Assembly (NCBI GenBank): GCA_031551275.1
Contig: JAVBNX010000015.1
Coordinates: 1 to 64,000, forward strand
Origin: JAVBMJ01 sp031551275
GTDB taxonomy: Bacteria; Bacteroidota; Bacteroidia; Bacteroidales; Rikenellaceae
Direction: 5' to 3'
DNA length: 64,000 bases
Shown piece by piece: positions 1 to 7,870 of the stretch. Each line of letters starts with the position of its first letter. Position 1 is the first letter of the stretch. The translations under genes and the position numbers were made by a program. Below the pieces are notes generated by a model, which was not told where the DNA came from, searched no databases, and saw nothing but the letters and a program-made list of their open reading frames with translations.

Positions 1-117
1 ACCATCGGCGTCGAGATCGAAGAACTTCGTTCCGGACGCGGCGCAGGTCCGCACGTTCACGGGCCTCGGGGTGACGTAGTCCTGCGCCTGGGATTGATCC
101 TCGTTCGACGCGCGCGA
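1..117 (-). other. Foreign-looking coding fragment, SD-repeat-like
   Basis: Read on the minus strand, the first ~117 bases are open with no stop and translate to a segment containing YVTPRPVNVRT and then GTKFFDLDADG at the window edge. Such FDLDADG stretches are typical of the start of repeated SD/SpaA-like domains in secreted surface proteins of Actinobacteria. No gene start or end is visible. The segment abuts a Bacteroidota endonuclease-family gene whose reading frame has stops in exactly this stretch (TAG at 77, TGA at 95). I infer an assembly join or contaminating contig end rather than a real neighbouring gene. Confidence is moderate for the motif and lower for the explanation. Confidence 0.4.
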
Positions 118-751
118 GTGCATCCACATCGACGCGAACGACCCCCGGGGCATCGAACAGGCATTGCTCTACAAGGGCGACCGGTTCTTTCCCCGCCATT
201 CCCGGCTGGTCCCCTCGGGCTTCTCGCGCCAGCTGCTCCACGTGAGCGGGGAGTTGCAGGGGCTCAAGGTCGAGATCCTGGTCTGCCACCTCCCCTCGTC
301 GCGCAACACGGGCGCCACCCGGCGGCGGGCTTTCAACGCCATGCTCCGCTTCGCCGACTCGATCCTGCTGACCGACCCGAAGGCCAACCTGATCATCATG
401 GGCGACATGAACCGCACGCCCGACCAACCGCCCATAGGCGAGGCCTTCCCCCACGGCGTGCGCCGCGCCCCCTGCGGAACCCTGCACAACCCCCTCTACC
501 CGGCCTGGCGGCAGGGACGGTGGAGCTACCTGTACAAGGGCCGCCGCCAGCTGCTGGACCACTTCTACCTGAGCGACGGGATGATGCAGCGCCTGGCGGG
601 ATGCGGGATCTTCGTGCGCGACTACATGCTCGCCCCGCAGGGTGCACCCGACGCGGGCTCCCCCTACCGGACCTACTCCGAGGGGCTCTACCGGGGCGGC
701 GTGAGCGACCATTTGCCGGTGTATGTGACTTTGGAGACCGGAATTTTGTAA
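98..751 (+). CDS. Endonuclease/exonuclease/phosphatase family protein, N-terminus missing
   Basis: This is the C-terminal ~200 residues of an endonuclease/exonuclease/phosphatase (DNase I-like) fold protein, a family of metal-dependent phosphodiesterases that is often secreted in Bacteroidota. Visible landmarks are the strand RGIEQALLYK, the HLPSS motif (catalytic-type His), GDMN (Asp/Asn pair) and a C-terminal SDHLPVYV (the SDH motif). The N-terminal half, which should carry the metal-binding Asn and Glu, is absent. Similarity starts near position 113, and in-frame stops occur at 77 and 95, so the frame is broken at the window edge. The first in-frame ATG is at 164, too late to give a working enzyme. 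The exact substrate cannot be told. Confidence 0.75.
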   Translation, partial: SSFDARECIHIDANDPRGIEQALLYKGDRFFPRHSRLVPSGFSRQLLHVSGELQGLKVEILVCHLPSSRNTGATRRRAFNAMLRFADSILLTDPKANLIIMGDMNRTPDQPPIGEAFPHGVRRAPCGTLHNPLYPAWRQGRWSYLYKGRRQLLDHFYLSDGMMQRLAGCGIFVRDYMLAPQGAPDAGSPYRTYSEGLYRGGVSDHLPVYVTLETGIL

Positions 752-760
752 TTTTTTTCG

Positions 761-768
761 TACCTTCG
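761..768 (+). promoter_or_regulatory. Possible -7 element before the OmpA lipoprotein gene
   Basis: TACCTTCG lies 25 bp before the ATG at 793, downstream of a T-rich run. It resembles the Bacteroidota -7 element TAnnTTTG with one change. No well-spaced -33 TTTG is present, so this is a weak call. Confidence 0.3.
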
Positions 769-792
769 CGCAAACGACCTGACATTTAGAGC

Positions 793-1647
793 ATGAAGCG
801 TGTATTGATCCTGATAGCATCCGTCGCGGCCGTCGGTTGCGTCTCCACCAAAACCTACAACGCCTCGCGCGCCGAGGCCATGAGCCTGGAAGCCCGCCTC
901 TCGAAGGCCGACTACCAGAACGAGGAGCTCAGAAACAAGAACGCGGCCCTGACCGCCGACCGCAACCGCCTGGCGGCCGACACGACCGCCAAGGGCAACG
1001 ACCTGCGGGCCCTGAACCGCCGCTACACCTCCCTGCTGGCCGAGGGCAGCGCCGAATCGACCCGCATGCTCCGCCAGTTGGAGATCAACCAGAGCCAGCT
1101 GGACGAGAAGGAGCGCCGCGTGGTCGAGCTGCAACGGGCTTTGGACGAGCGCGACGCCGCGCTGGCCACCCTCCAACGCAAGATCACCCAGGCCCTTCTG
1201 GGCTTCCAGGGCCAGGGCCTGACCATCTACAACAAGGACGGCAAGGTCTACGTCTCCATGGAGGACAAACTGTTGTTCAAATCGGGCAGCTACGAGATCG
1301 ACCCGCTGGGCGCCAAGGCCGTCAAGGACATCTCCGCCGTGCTGGCCTCCAACCCCGAGATCAGCGTGATGGTCGAGGGCCACACCGACGACGTCCCCTA
1401 CAACAAGGGACCCAACTCGCCCCAGATCCGCAACAACCTCGATTTGAGTGCCATGCGCGCCACCACGGTCGCGTCCCTGCTGCTGGAGAACCCTATGGTC
1501 GACCCCTCGCGCGTGATCGCCGCCGGACGCGGCTCGTCGCTCCCCGTGATCGAGGGCAAGACCCCCGAGGCGCGCCAGGCCAACCGCCGCACCGACATCA
1601 TTTTGAGCCCCAGGCTCGACGAACTCTATAAGCTGACCGTCAAGTGA
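793..1647 (+). CDS. OmpA-family peptidoglycan-binding lipoprotein
   Basis: 284 residues. The N-terminus is a short lipoprotein signal ending in VAAVGC, so the mature protein should be lipid-anchored at Cys16. Residues ~30-130 are strongly charged and heptad-like (SKADYQNEELRNKNAAL, ERRVVELQRALDERDAAL), indicating a coiled-coil stalk. Residues ~150-284 form an OmpA C-terminal domain: LFKSGSYEIDPLG, VMVEGHTDDVPYN with the family's Asp/His region, and ARQANRRTDIILSP containing the Arg expected to contact diaminopimelate. The probable role is anchoring the outer membrane to the cell wall. The stop codon overlaps the GTG start of pyrH (GTGA), so the two are co-transcribed. The exact physiological role is not known. 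Confidence 0.9.
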   Translation: MKRVLILIASVAAVGCVSTKTYNASRAEAMSLEARLSKADYQNEELRNKNAALTADRNRLAADTTAKGNDLRALNRRYTSLLAEGSAESTRMLRQLEINQSQLDEKERRVVELQRALDERDAALATLQRKITQALLGFQGQGLTIYNKDGKVYVSMEDKLLFKSGSYEIDPLGAKAVKDISAVLASNPEISVMVEGHTDDVPYNKGPNSPQIRNNLDLSAMRATTVASLLLENPMVDPSRVIAAGRGSSLPVIEGKTPEARQANRRTDIILSPRLDELYKLTVK

Positions 1648-2357
1648 AAGCAAAACGCATCCTATTGAAACTGAGCGGCGAATCGTTGGCCGCAGGCTCC
1701 GGCCAGGGCATCGACACCGCCCGTTTGGATATGTACACCCGCCAGATCAAAGAGGCGTCCCGGATGGGCGTCCAGGTAGCCATCGTGATCGGCGGCGGCA
1801 ACATCTTCCGCGGTTTGAGCGGCGCGGCCCGGGGCTTCGACCGGGTCAAGGGCGACCAGATGGGTATGCTGGCCACGGTGATCAACTCCCTGGCCCTGCA
1901 ATCCTCGCTCCACAACGCGGGCGTGGGCTGCCGCGTGCTGACCTCGATAAGGATGGAGCCCATCGGCGAGTACTACTCCCCCGACAAGGCCGTCGAGTAC
2001 CTCCAAAGGGGCGACGTGGTAATCATCGGCGGGGGCACTTCCAACCCCTTCTTCACGACCGACACCGCCTCGGCACTAAGGGCCATCGAGGTCAAGGCCG
2101 ACTGCATGCTCAAAGGCACCCGCGTGGACGGGGTCTACGACGCCGACCCCGAGAAGGTCCCCACTGCCAAGAAGTTCGATAAGATCACCTACGATGAGGT
2201 CTACGCCAAGGGGCTGAAGATCATGGATCTGACCGCCTTTACGATGCTCAGGGAGAACGATATGCCGACCATCGTGTTCGATATGGACACAGACGACAAC
2301 CTAATCAAACTGCTCAAGGGCGAGAACCTGGGCACCGTCATCAGCAATCAATCCTAA
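1644..2357 (+). CDS. pyrH: UMP kinase
   Basis: 237 residues, full length for bacterial PyrH, an amino-acid-kinase-fold enzyme that phosphorylates UMP to UDP with ATP and feeds all pyrimidine nucleotide synthesis. Diagnostic segments are RILLKLSGESL at the N-terminus, VIGGGNIFRG, GDQMGMLATVIN, IIGGGTSNPFFTTDTASAL and MKGT-like LKGTRVDGVYDADP. It starts with GTG overlapping the upstream stop codon by 4 bp, and the next gene frr follows 12 bp after its stop. pyrH-frr adjacency is a very common bacterial arrangement, which supports the call. Regulation by GTP/UTP is known for the family but cannot be read here. Confidence 0.97.
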   Translation: MKAKRILLKLSGESLAAGSGQGIDTARLDMYTRQIKEASRMGVQVAIVIGGGNIFRGLSGAARGFDRVKGDQMGMLATVINSLALQSSLHNAGVGCRVLTSIRMEPIGEYYSPDKAVEYLQRGDVVIIGGGTSNPFFTTDTASALRAIEVKADCMLKGTRVDGVYDADPEKVPTAKKFDKITYDEVYAKGLKIMDLTAFTMLRENDMPTIVFDMDTDDNLIKLLKGENLGTVISNQS

Positions 2358-2369
2358 AAACATACGACC

Positions 2370-2930
2370 ATGATCGATTCCAAGACCATTTTAGACCCCG
2401 CGCAGGAGCGCATGGATAAGGCCATCGTCCACCTGGAGGAGGCCATGATGAACGTGCGCGCCGGCCGTGCGACGCCCAACGTGCTGAACGGCGTGATGGT
2501 CGATTACTACGGCTCCCAGGTCCCCGTGGGCGGGGTAGCCAGCGTAACGGTCCCCGACGCGAAGACCATCCTGATCCAGCCCTGGGAGAAGAACATGATC
2601 CCCGTGATCGAGAAGGCGATCATGGTGGCCAACATCGGCATGACCCCCTCCAACAACGGCGAGCAGATCCGCCTGACGGTCCCCGCCCTGACCGAGGAGA
2701 GGCGCAAGCAACTGGTCAAGCAGATCCACGCAGAGGCCGAGACCGCCCGTGTAAGCCTGCGCAACGCCCGCCGCGACGCGGTCGAAGCCTTCAAAAAGGC
2801 CCAGAAGGATGGCATGCCCGAGGACATGGCCAAGGACGGCGAGGAGGCCGCCCAAAAGCTGCTGGACAAGTACTCCAAAAAGATCGAGGAGCTGTTGGCC
2901 GCCAAGGAGAAAGAGGTAATGACCGTCTAA
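2370..2930 (+). CDS. frr: Ribosome recycling factor
   Basis: 186 residues, the normal length for RRF, which with EF-G splits the post-termination ribosome. The N-terminal segment RMDKAIVHLEEAMMNVRAGRA and the C-terminal helical part (RRKQLVKQIHAEAETAR, ARRDAVEAFKKAQKDGMPED) match the three-helix domain I, and VDYYGSQVPV-GGVASV lies in domain II. It sits directly after pyrH in the same operon. There is no oddity. The small downstream flavoprotein gene begins 10 bp after its stop and is probably co-transcribed. Confidence 0.97.
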   Translation: MIDSKTILDPAQERMDKAIVHLEEAMMNVRAGRATPNVLNGVMVDYYGSQVPVGGVASVTVPDAKTILIQPWEKNMIPVIEKAIMVANIGMTPSNNGEQIRLTVPALTEERRKQLVKQIHAEAETARVSLRNARRDAVEAFKKAQKDGMPEDMAKDGEEAAQKLLDKYSKKIEELLAAKEKEVMTV

Positions 2931-2940
2931 AACCCGCACC

Positions 2941-3348
2941 ATGAAAGAGGTACTCGACTTTCTGGCGGCCTGCCCCGCCTTCTTCGTCGCCACCGTGGAG
3001 GGCGACCAACCCCGCGTAAGGCCCTTCAGTTTTATCATGGAGTGGAACGGCAAACTTACCCTGGCGACCAACACGACCAAAAAAGTCTACCGCCAACTCG
3101 TGGCTAACCCCAAAGTCGAGATCAGCGCCTTCGACCCCCAATCGGGCAAGTGGCTGCGCATCTCGGCTCGGGTCGCCCCCGTCGAGGAGATCGAAGCGAA
3201 GCGCAAGGTCTTCGAAGTGATGCCAGCCCTGAAAGAGCTCTACCAGGACGAGAACAACCCCATCGTAGCCTGCTTCAGCCTGGAGGACGCCCAAGCCGAC
3301 TTCTACGACTTCTCATCCCTCGACCCGGTCCAGTCGATCGCCCTGTAA
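2941..3348 (+). CDS. Pyridoxamine 5'-phosphate oxidase-family protein
   Basis: 135 residues with the split beta-barrel FMN-binding fold of small PPOX-like proteins. The hallmarks are the N-terminal FFVATVEGDQPRVRPF strand pair, FIMEWNGKLTLATNTTKKVY and NPKVEISAFDP. Clostridial and Bacteroidota members bind flavin or F420-like cofactors and are usually annotated only as pyridoxamine 5'-phosphate oxidase family; true vitamin B6 oxidase activity is unlikely for such short members. It follows frr by 10 bp, so it may be the last gene of the pyrH-frr unit. Reaction and substrate are unknown. Confidence 0.85.
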   Translation: MKEVLDFLAACPAFFVATVEGDQPRVRPFSFIMEWNGKLTLATNTTKKVYRQLVANPKVEISAFDPQSGKWLRISARVAPVEEIEAKRKVFEVMPALKELYQDENNPIVACFSLEDAQADFYDFSSLDPVQSIAL

Positions 3349-3388
3349 GCCAAACACAAAGCCCACGTCCATTCAACCTCCGCAAATC

Positions 3389-3967
3389 ATGAGGTTCCTT
3401 TGTCTATTCATATGCTTTCTGACCGGCATCTCTTCTTATCAGGCCAATGCGCAGGGCTGTGACAAGTGTTGCGATACCCGCAAGCTGCTGACCCTGGAGG
3501 AGAACCTGGAACGCCTGTCGGAATCCGACATCGAAGCGTTCCTATATACTTTTGACGGCCGATGCAGGAACAATGCCGAATACGCCGAAATGAGCAATGA
3601 GGTTTTGTACGCATTGCTGTGCAGCGAAAAAGCAGAATTGCTAATTAGCGTGCTATCCCAAAACGACGCATTGCCCATCCAAAATATCAGGCGCGAAATC
3701 GAGAGCCCCATTCATGATGGTATTGATGTCCAGAAAGCATACAGCAACGTGGAAAAAATCGCAGGCCCTAATGCGGTTAAGGATGCCATTCTGCAATCTA
3801 TCGGGATCGCGATTGCAAAATACAAAAACCCCCCAATGTACACGTACACCGGGGGAACCCAACTTAATGTATTGATTATGAAAAAAACTAATCTCCGGCG
3901 TCTGTTATCGCAACGATACCGGCGATCCACCTATATAACGCCCTGTATTGCGACGATATTGCATTAA
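3389..3967 (+). CDS. Secreted hypothetical protein, AT-rich
   Basis: 192 residues, no family recognised. The N-terminus (RFLCLFICFLTGISSYQANA) is a clear signal peptide with a probable cut after NAQ. The mature start is Cys-rich (GCDKCCDTRK), and the middle is helical and acidic. The last ~45 residues, after a C-run near 3835, change character (basic, Arg/Thr-rich), so a frameshift near the end is possible. Codons are clearly richer in A/T than in the neighbouring genes, and the 170 bp after the gene are strongly AT-rich, which suggests recent acquisition. No partner gene gives a functional hint. Confidence 0.6.
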   Translation: MRFLCLFICFLTGISSYQANAQGCDKCCDTRKLLTLEENLERLSESDIEAFLYTFDGRCRNNAEYAEMSNEVLYALLCSEKAELLISVLSQNDALPIQNIRREIESPIHDGIDVQKAYSNVEKIAGPNAVKDAILQSIGIAIAKYKNPPMYTYTGGTQLNVLIMKKTNLRRLLSQRYRRSTYITPCIATILH

Positions 3968-4064
3968 ATTTATAAAATTTTAATTTGCTATAAAATTATT
4001 CTATAATAAAACGATGATCCGCAAGCCATAGTCTGTCGAAAATCGGTTTTCCGATAAAAAATAT

Positions 4065-4072
4065 TACCTTTG
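4065..4072 (+). promoter_or_regulatory. -7 promoter element before mqnA
   Basis: TACCTTTG fits the Bacteroidota -7 consensus TAnnTTTG and lies about 70 bp before the mqnA ATG. A convincing -33 element is not seen at the usual spacing. The remainder of 3968-4141 is AT-rich and otherwise featureless. Confidence 0.45.
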
Positions 4073-4141
4073 TGTCGGCTTTGCGTCAATTAATCCCCGA
4101 CGCAGAGCCCAGGTTGAACCAATTCCCTTGCAGAATGGACG

Positions 4142-4873
4142 ATGGCGGGCATTGTTGCAGTTTCCTATCTGAATACCATACCCTTTATCTATGGTATTGA
4201 GCACGCAGGCCTATTGCATGCCCCGCTGACGCTTTGCCCCCCGTCCGAGTGCGCCCTTAATTTTTCCGAAAAGAAGTCCGATATCGCCCTGGTCCCTGTG
4301 GCGGCGTTGAGCCGTTTCCCGGAGGCGCGAATCGTCACGCCCTATTGCATCGGCGCGACGGACTGCGTGCGCACGGTGGTACTGGTCTCGGACAGCCCCG
4401 CCGAGGGGATCGAGCGCGTCTTCCTGGACGGCGACTCGCTCACCTCGCAGCAGTTGGTCCGCATCCTCGCCCGCGAAAAATGGCGGATCGACCCCGAGTG
4501 GCTGCCCGGTTCGCCCGAACGATTGGCAAGCCCCCAACAGGGCGACGCCTTTTTATTGATCGGTGACAAGGTCTTCCAACACGAAAACCGCTTCGCCCAC
4601 ATCCTCGACCTGGCCCGCGAGTGGCACGAGCTGACCGCCCTGTCTTTCGTCTTCGCCCTGTGGATAGCCGACAGGAACGTCCCGCAACCCACGATCGACG
4701 CCCTTTCCGCCTCCCTGGAGTACGGCCTGAACCATATCCCCGAGGCGATCGCCCGCTACGGCTGGTCCGATAAGGATTACGCCTACCGTTACCTTACCCA
4801 AAATATCGAGTATCGATTCGACCCGGCCAAGCAGCACGGCCTGGAGCTCTTCCGACGAAAGATTCCGGGCTAA
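4142..4873 (+). CDS. mqnA: Chorismate dehydratase (futalosine menaquinone pathway)
   Basis: 243 residues, typical of MqnA, which dehydrates chorismate to 3-enolpyruvylbenzoate, the first step of the futalosine route to menaquinone. The fold is a periplasmic-binding-protein type II. Matching segments are VAVSYLNTIPFIYGI at the N-terminus, SDIALVPVAALSRF, IGATDCVRTVVLVSDSP, VFLDGDSLTSQQLVRILA and the C-terminal YLTQNIEYRFDP. The ATG at 4142 is chosen because the preceding ATG at 4135 is in another frame. The other pathway genes (mqnB-E) are not in this window, so they must lie elsewhere. The next gene, corA, starts 49 bp downstream. Confidence 0.93.
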   Translation: MAGIVAVSYLNTIPFIYGIEHAGLLHAPLTLCPPSECALNFSEKKSDIALVPVAALSRFPEARIVTPYCIGATDCVRTVVLVSDSPAEGIERVFLDGDSLTSQQLVRILAREKWRIDPEWLPGSPERLASPQQGDAFLLIGDKVFQHENRFAHILDLAREWHELTALSFVFALWIADRNVPQPTIDALSASLEYGLNHIPEAIARYGWSDKDYAYRYLTQNIEYRFDPAKQHGLELFRRKIPG

Positions 4874-4922
4874 CCGGCCCGGACATGCCGCAAAAAGAGT
4901 ACGAATCGATAAATCGATAGCC

Positions 4923-5873
4923 ATGATCACCATCTACCAGAAACAATACAACACCATCGTGCGCAACGCCGACGTCAAGCTGTTCGACGAGCTGGGTTAC
5001 GACGACATCCTTTGGATCGATATGCTCTCCCCCACCATCAAGGAGCAGAAGGCGGTGGAGAACTTTATGGAGATCAACCTCCAGACGCGCCAGCAGTTGG
5101 AGGAGATCGAGACCTCCTCGAAATATTCGGAGACGGAGAACGCGATCTTCTCCAACTCCAACTTCTTCATCCCCACCGACGACAGTTTCGTGGTCGAGCC
5201 GGTCTCGTTCATCATCGCCGAGGGGGTGCTGATTTCGGTGCGCAACTCCGAGTTCCGGACCTTCAACGAGGCGGCCAAGAAGCTGCAAAACAACTACCGG
5301 GCCTACCCGACGGGCTACCACCTGCTGATCTCGATCATGGAGGTGAGGATCGACTTCGACGCCGACTTGATCGAGGCCCTTTCGCGCCAGATCGCCGTGC
5401 TGGCCAAGGAGATCAGCACGAACCGCTCGGTCGACAGCGAGATCATCCGCAGCATCAACCACCTGCAGGAGAACACGATGCTGATCCGCGAAAACATCTT
5501 CGACCGCCAGAGGGTCCTCTCGGGCATTTTGCGCAGCGAACGCTTCCCGAACGACATCTACCCCAAGCTCTCGCTGATGATCAAGGACGTCAACTCGCTG
5601 ATCAGCCACGCCGATTTCAGCTCCGAGCGCCTGGACTACATGCAGGACACCACCCTGGGGCTGATCAACCTGGAGCAGACTAAGACCACGAAGATCTTCA
5701 CAGTGGCGGCGCTCTTCTTCATGCCCCCGACCATGATCGCGAGCATCTACGGCATGAACTTCCAGCACATCCCCGAACTGCAATGGAAGTGGGGCTTCGC
5801 GCTGGCCATCGGCCTGATGGTGCTGACCTCGGCCGGCACCTACATCTATTTCAAATGGAAAAAATGGCTGTAA
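4923..5873 (+). CDS. corA: CorA-family magnesium/cobalt transporter
   Basis: 316 residues, normal for CorA, the pentameric inner-membrane divalent-cation channel. The long N-terminal part (residues ~1-255) is the cytoplasmic alpha/beta domain plus the stalk helix (SLMIKDVNSLISHADFSSER). It is followed by two transmembrane helices, the first (IFTVAALFFMPPTMIASI) ending in the signature YGMNF at about residue 276-280, the second (WGFALAIGLMVLTSAGTYIYF) ending in a basic KWKKWL tail. The signature GMN is intact, so the pore should be functional. The downstream GT2-like gene starts 10 bp after the stop and may be co-transcribed. Confidence 0.95.
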   Translation: MITIYQKQYNTIVRNADVKLFDELGYDDILWIDMLSPTIKEQKAVENFMEINLQTRQQLEEIETSSKYSETENAIFSNSNFFIPTDDSFVVEPVSFIIAEGVLISVRNSEFRTFNEAAKKLQNNYRAYPTGYHLLISIMEVRIDFDADLIEALSRQIAVLAKEISTNRSVDSEIIRSINHLQENTMLIRENIFDRQRVLSGILRSERFPNDIYPKLSLMIKDVNSLISHADFSSERLDYMQDTTLGLINLEQTKTTKIFTVAALFFMPPTMIASIYGMNFQHIPELQWKWGFALAIGLMVLTSAGTYIYFKWKKWL

Positions 5874-5883
5874 CCCCGCGCGT

Positions 5884-6357
5884 ATGATCCTTTTGAGCGT
5901 CATAGTCCACATCCACAACGCCGAACCGCTCGTGGAGTCCTGCATCGACTCGCTGCTCGACCAGGATCTGCCCGGCTACGAGGTCATCCTGGTCGACGAC
6001 GGCTCACGGGACCGTTCGCTCGCCCTGGCCCGGCAGTACGCCGCCGCCCATCCCGGCGTGGTCCGGCTGTACAGCCACACCCCTGCCCGCGGCGCGGAGG
6101 CCAGCTTCGACCGGGGCGCGGAAAAAGCCGCCGGACAATATATCCTATTGGTCGATCCCGCCGACACGCTGCAACCCAACTGCCTGGCCGCCATGGTGGG
6201 CGTTATGGAGCGCGACGGAGTTAACAAACTCCGCTTCGGCGCCGCCTGCACCCCGCCCCCGCAACCGGACACAAAACCCGGTGCGCCCGACGCAACGCCC
6301 CAGCCGCCCAAGCCGACCCTGTTGCAACGCATCCGCAACTGGTTTAAAGCCCGCTAA
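5884..6357 (+). CDS. Short GT2-like glycosyltransferase, probably catalytically crippled
   Basis: 157 residues, about half of a usual family-2 glycosyltransferase. The N-terminal nucleotide-sugar half is present: SVIVHIHNAEPLVESCIDSL, EVILVDDGSRDRSLALA and QYILLVDPADTL, where the last motif stands at the position of the metal-binding DxD. There is no acceptor-binding half; instead the protein ends in a proline-rich linker (PPPQPDTKPGAP, PQPPKPTLL) and a basic amphipathic tail RIRNWFKAR that could touch the membrane. Bacteroidota carry many such miniature GT2 proteins. It may be a regulatory or vestigial protein rather than an active transferase. Its stop is 4 bp inside the convergent phosphoesterase gene's stop region. 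Confidence 0.7.
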   Translation: MILLSVIVHIHNAEPLVESCIDSLLDQDLPGYEVILVDDGSRDRSLALARQYAAAHPGVVRLYSHTPARGAEASFDRGAEKAAGQYILLVDPADTLQPNCLAAMVGVMERDGVNKLRFGAACTPPPQPDTKPGAPDATPQPPKPTLLQRIRNWFKAR

Positions 6358-6848
6358 CCCCGGGGCCATTCACCGACTTCGAAATCGGTAATATCGTCTT
6401 CGTTGATAACGCACCGGATAGCGGTCCGCACGCGGTGAAATCCCGAAACGCCCGCCGCCCCCGGATTGATATGCAACAGTTTGCGCCCGTCGGTGTACTG
6501 GACGCGCAAAATATGCGAATGCCCGCAAACGAAGATCCCGGGCCTGAGCTCGCGCAATTTTCGCTCCACCTCTCCGATGTAGTGCCCCGGCGTCCCCCCG
6601 ATATGGGTCATCAAAACGTCGAACCCCTCGCACCGGAAGTGGTTGAATGTCGGGTAAGCCACCCGTGTTACCCCGCCGTCGATATTCCCGTGCACGGCGA
6701 CCAGAGGTTTGAAAGCCGCAATCTGGTCCGCCAACTCGATCGACCCGATATCCCCCGCGTGCCAGATCACATCCACCTCTGCGAGAAATTTCTGCAACAC
6801 CTCGTCGAAGCACCCGTGCGTGTCCGATATAATCCCTACCCTCGTCAC
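6354..6848 (-). CDS. YfcE/MJ0936-family metallophosphoesterase
   Basis: 164 residues, a complete small calcineurin-fold phosphodiesterase. All metal-binding motifs are visible in order: IISDTHG, HAGDIG, VHGNID, LMTHIGG and CGHSHILRVQ. Family members hydrolyse phosphodiesters such as bis-pNPP with Mn or Ni, and the physiological substrate is usually unknown. It is the last gene of a five-gene minus-strand operon; its ATG overlaps the ansA stop by 4 bp (ATGA). It converges on the GT2-like gene. Confidence 0.92.
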   Translation of the reverse strand: MTRVGIISDTHGCFDEVLQKFLAEVDVIWHAGDIGSIELADQIAAFKPLVAVHGNIDGGVTRVAYPTFNHFRCEGFDVLMTHIGGTPGHYIGEVERKLRELRPGIFVCGHSHILRVQYTDGRKLLHINPGAAGVSGFHRVRTAIRCVINEDDITDFEVGEWPRG

Positions 6849-7870
6849 GCTTCAATCGTAATTTCTCCACGTAAAGATTGCCCCATCAGCCAGGCCACCA
6901 TTTTGGGGTCGTGTCCGCGACCCAGCAACCACATCAGCTTGGTCACCGCCGCCTCGGTGGTCATATCGCGCCCCGAGACCACCCCGGCTTTCTGCATGGC
7001 CACCCCCGTCTCATAAAGTTCCATCATTACCGACCCCCTCTTGCACTGGCTCACATTGACGATCACCACACCCCGGTCGACCGCCTTTTTCAGCGCCCCG
7101 ACAAACCACTCCGCCGTGGGCGCATTGCCCGAGCCGTAGCTCTCCAAAACCACCCCCTTGATATCTTTCGCCGCCAACACCGCCTCGAGCGCCGCGGGCG
7201 TGATCCCAGGGAATAACTTGATGATGGCCACATTGCACTCCATCCCGTCCACCACTTCGAGCGGTTCCTCGCTCCCGGCCCCGATGCGCACCCCGTCGTA
7301 ATGGATGCCCACCCCCACCTCGGCCAGGACCGGATAATTCTCCGACCTAAAGGCGTTCAGCTCCTCGGAGCTGTACTTGGTCGTCCGGTTGGCCCGGAAT
7401 AGCCTGTTCTGAAAGCAGATCGCCACCTCGGGCACCATCGCCCGCCCGTCCTCGCGGTAGGCCGAAGCGATCTCGATGGCCGTGATCAGGTTCTCCCGCC
7501 CGTCGGTCCTGAGGATACCGATGGGTATCTGGCTTCCGGTAAAGACCACGGGCTTGTCGAGGTTTTCAAGCATAAAGCTCAGCGCCGAAGCGGTATAAGC
7601 CATTGTGTCGGTCCCGTGCAGGACGACGAACCCGTCGAATTTTTCGTAATTCTCCCGGATGATCCCGCAGAGCTGCTTCCACAATTCGGGCGTCACATTC
7701 GACGAGTCGATCGGCGGCAGGGTCATTACCTCGATCTGCGCCGGAAGCATCTTCAGGTAGGGAAACTCGTCGTAAATATCGTTGAAATCGAACGGATGCA
7801 ACGCCCCCGTTTCGGGATGGGTCTTCATCCCGATCGTCCCACCTGTGTAAATTAGCTGTACCTTTCTCAT
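6845..7870 (-). CDS. ansA: Type I asparaginase
   Basis: 341 residues, matching cytoplasmic type I L-asparaginases (asparagine to aspartate plus ammonia). The first catalytic threonine is in YTGGTIGM near residue 9-16, and the second triad element is LHGTDTMAYTASAL near residue 84-97. VVFTGSQIPIG and VVLESYGSGNAPT are also family-typical. There is no signal peptide, which fits a cytoplasmic enzyme. The start overlaps the tatD stop by 4 bp and the stop overlaps the phosphoesterase start by 4 bp, so translation of the operon is probably coupled. Nothing is unusual in the active site. Confidence 0.95.
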   Translation of the reverse strand: MRKVQLIYTGGTIGMKTHPETGALHPFDFNDIYDEFPYLKMLPAQIEVMTLPPIDSSNVTPELWKQLCGIIRENYEKFDGFVVLHGTDTMAYTASALSFMLENLDKPVVFTGSQIPIGILRTDGRENLITAIEIASAYREDGRAMVPEVAICFQNRLFRANRTTKYSSEELNAFRSENYPVLAEVGVGIHYDGVRIGAGSEEPLEVVDGMECNVAIIKLFPGITPAALEAVLAAKDIKGVVLESYGSGNAPTAEWFVGALKKAVDRGVVIVNVSQCKRGSVMMELYETGVAMQKAGVVSGRDMTTEAAVTKLMWLLGRGHDPKMVAWLMGQSLRGEITIEA

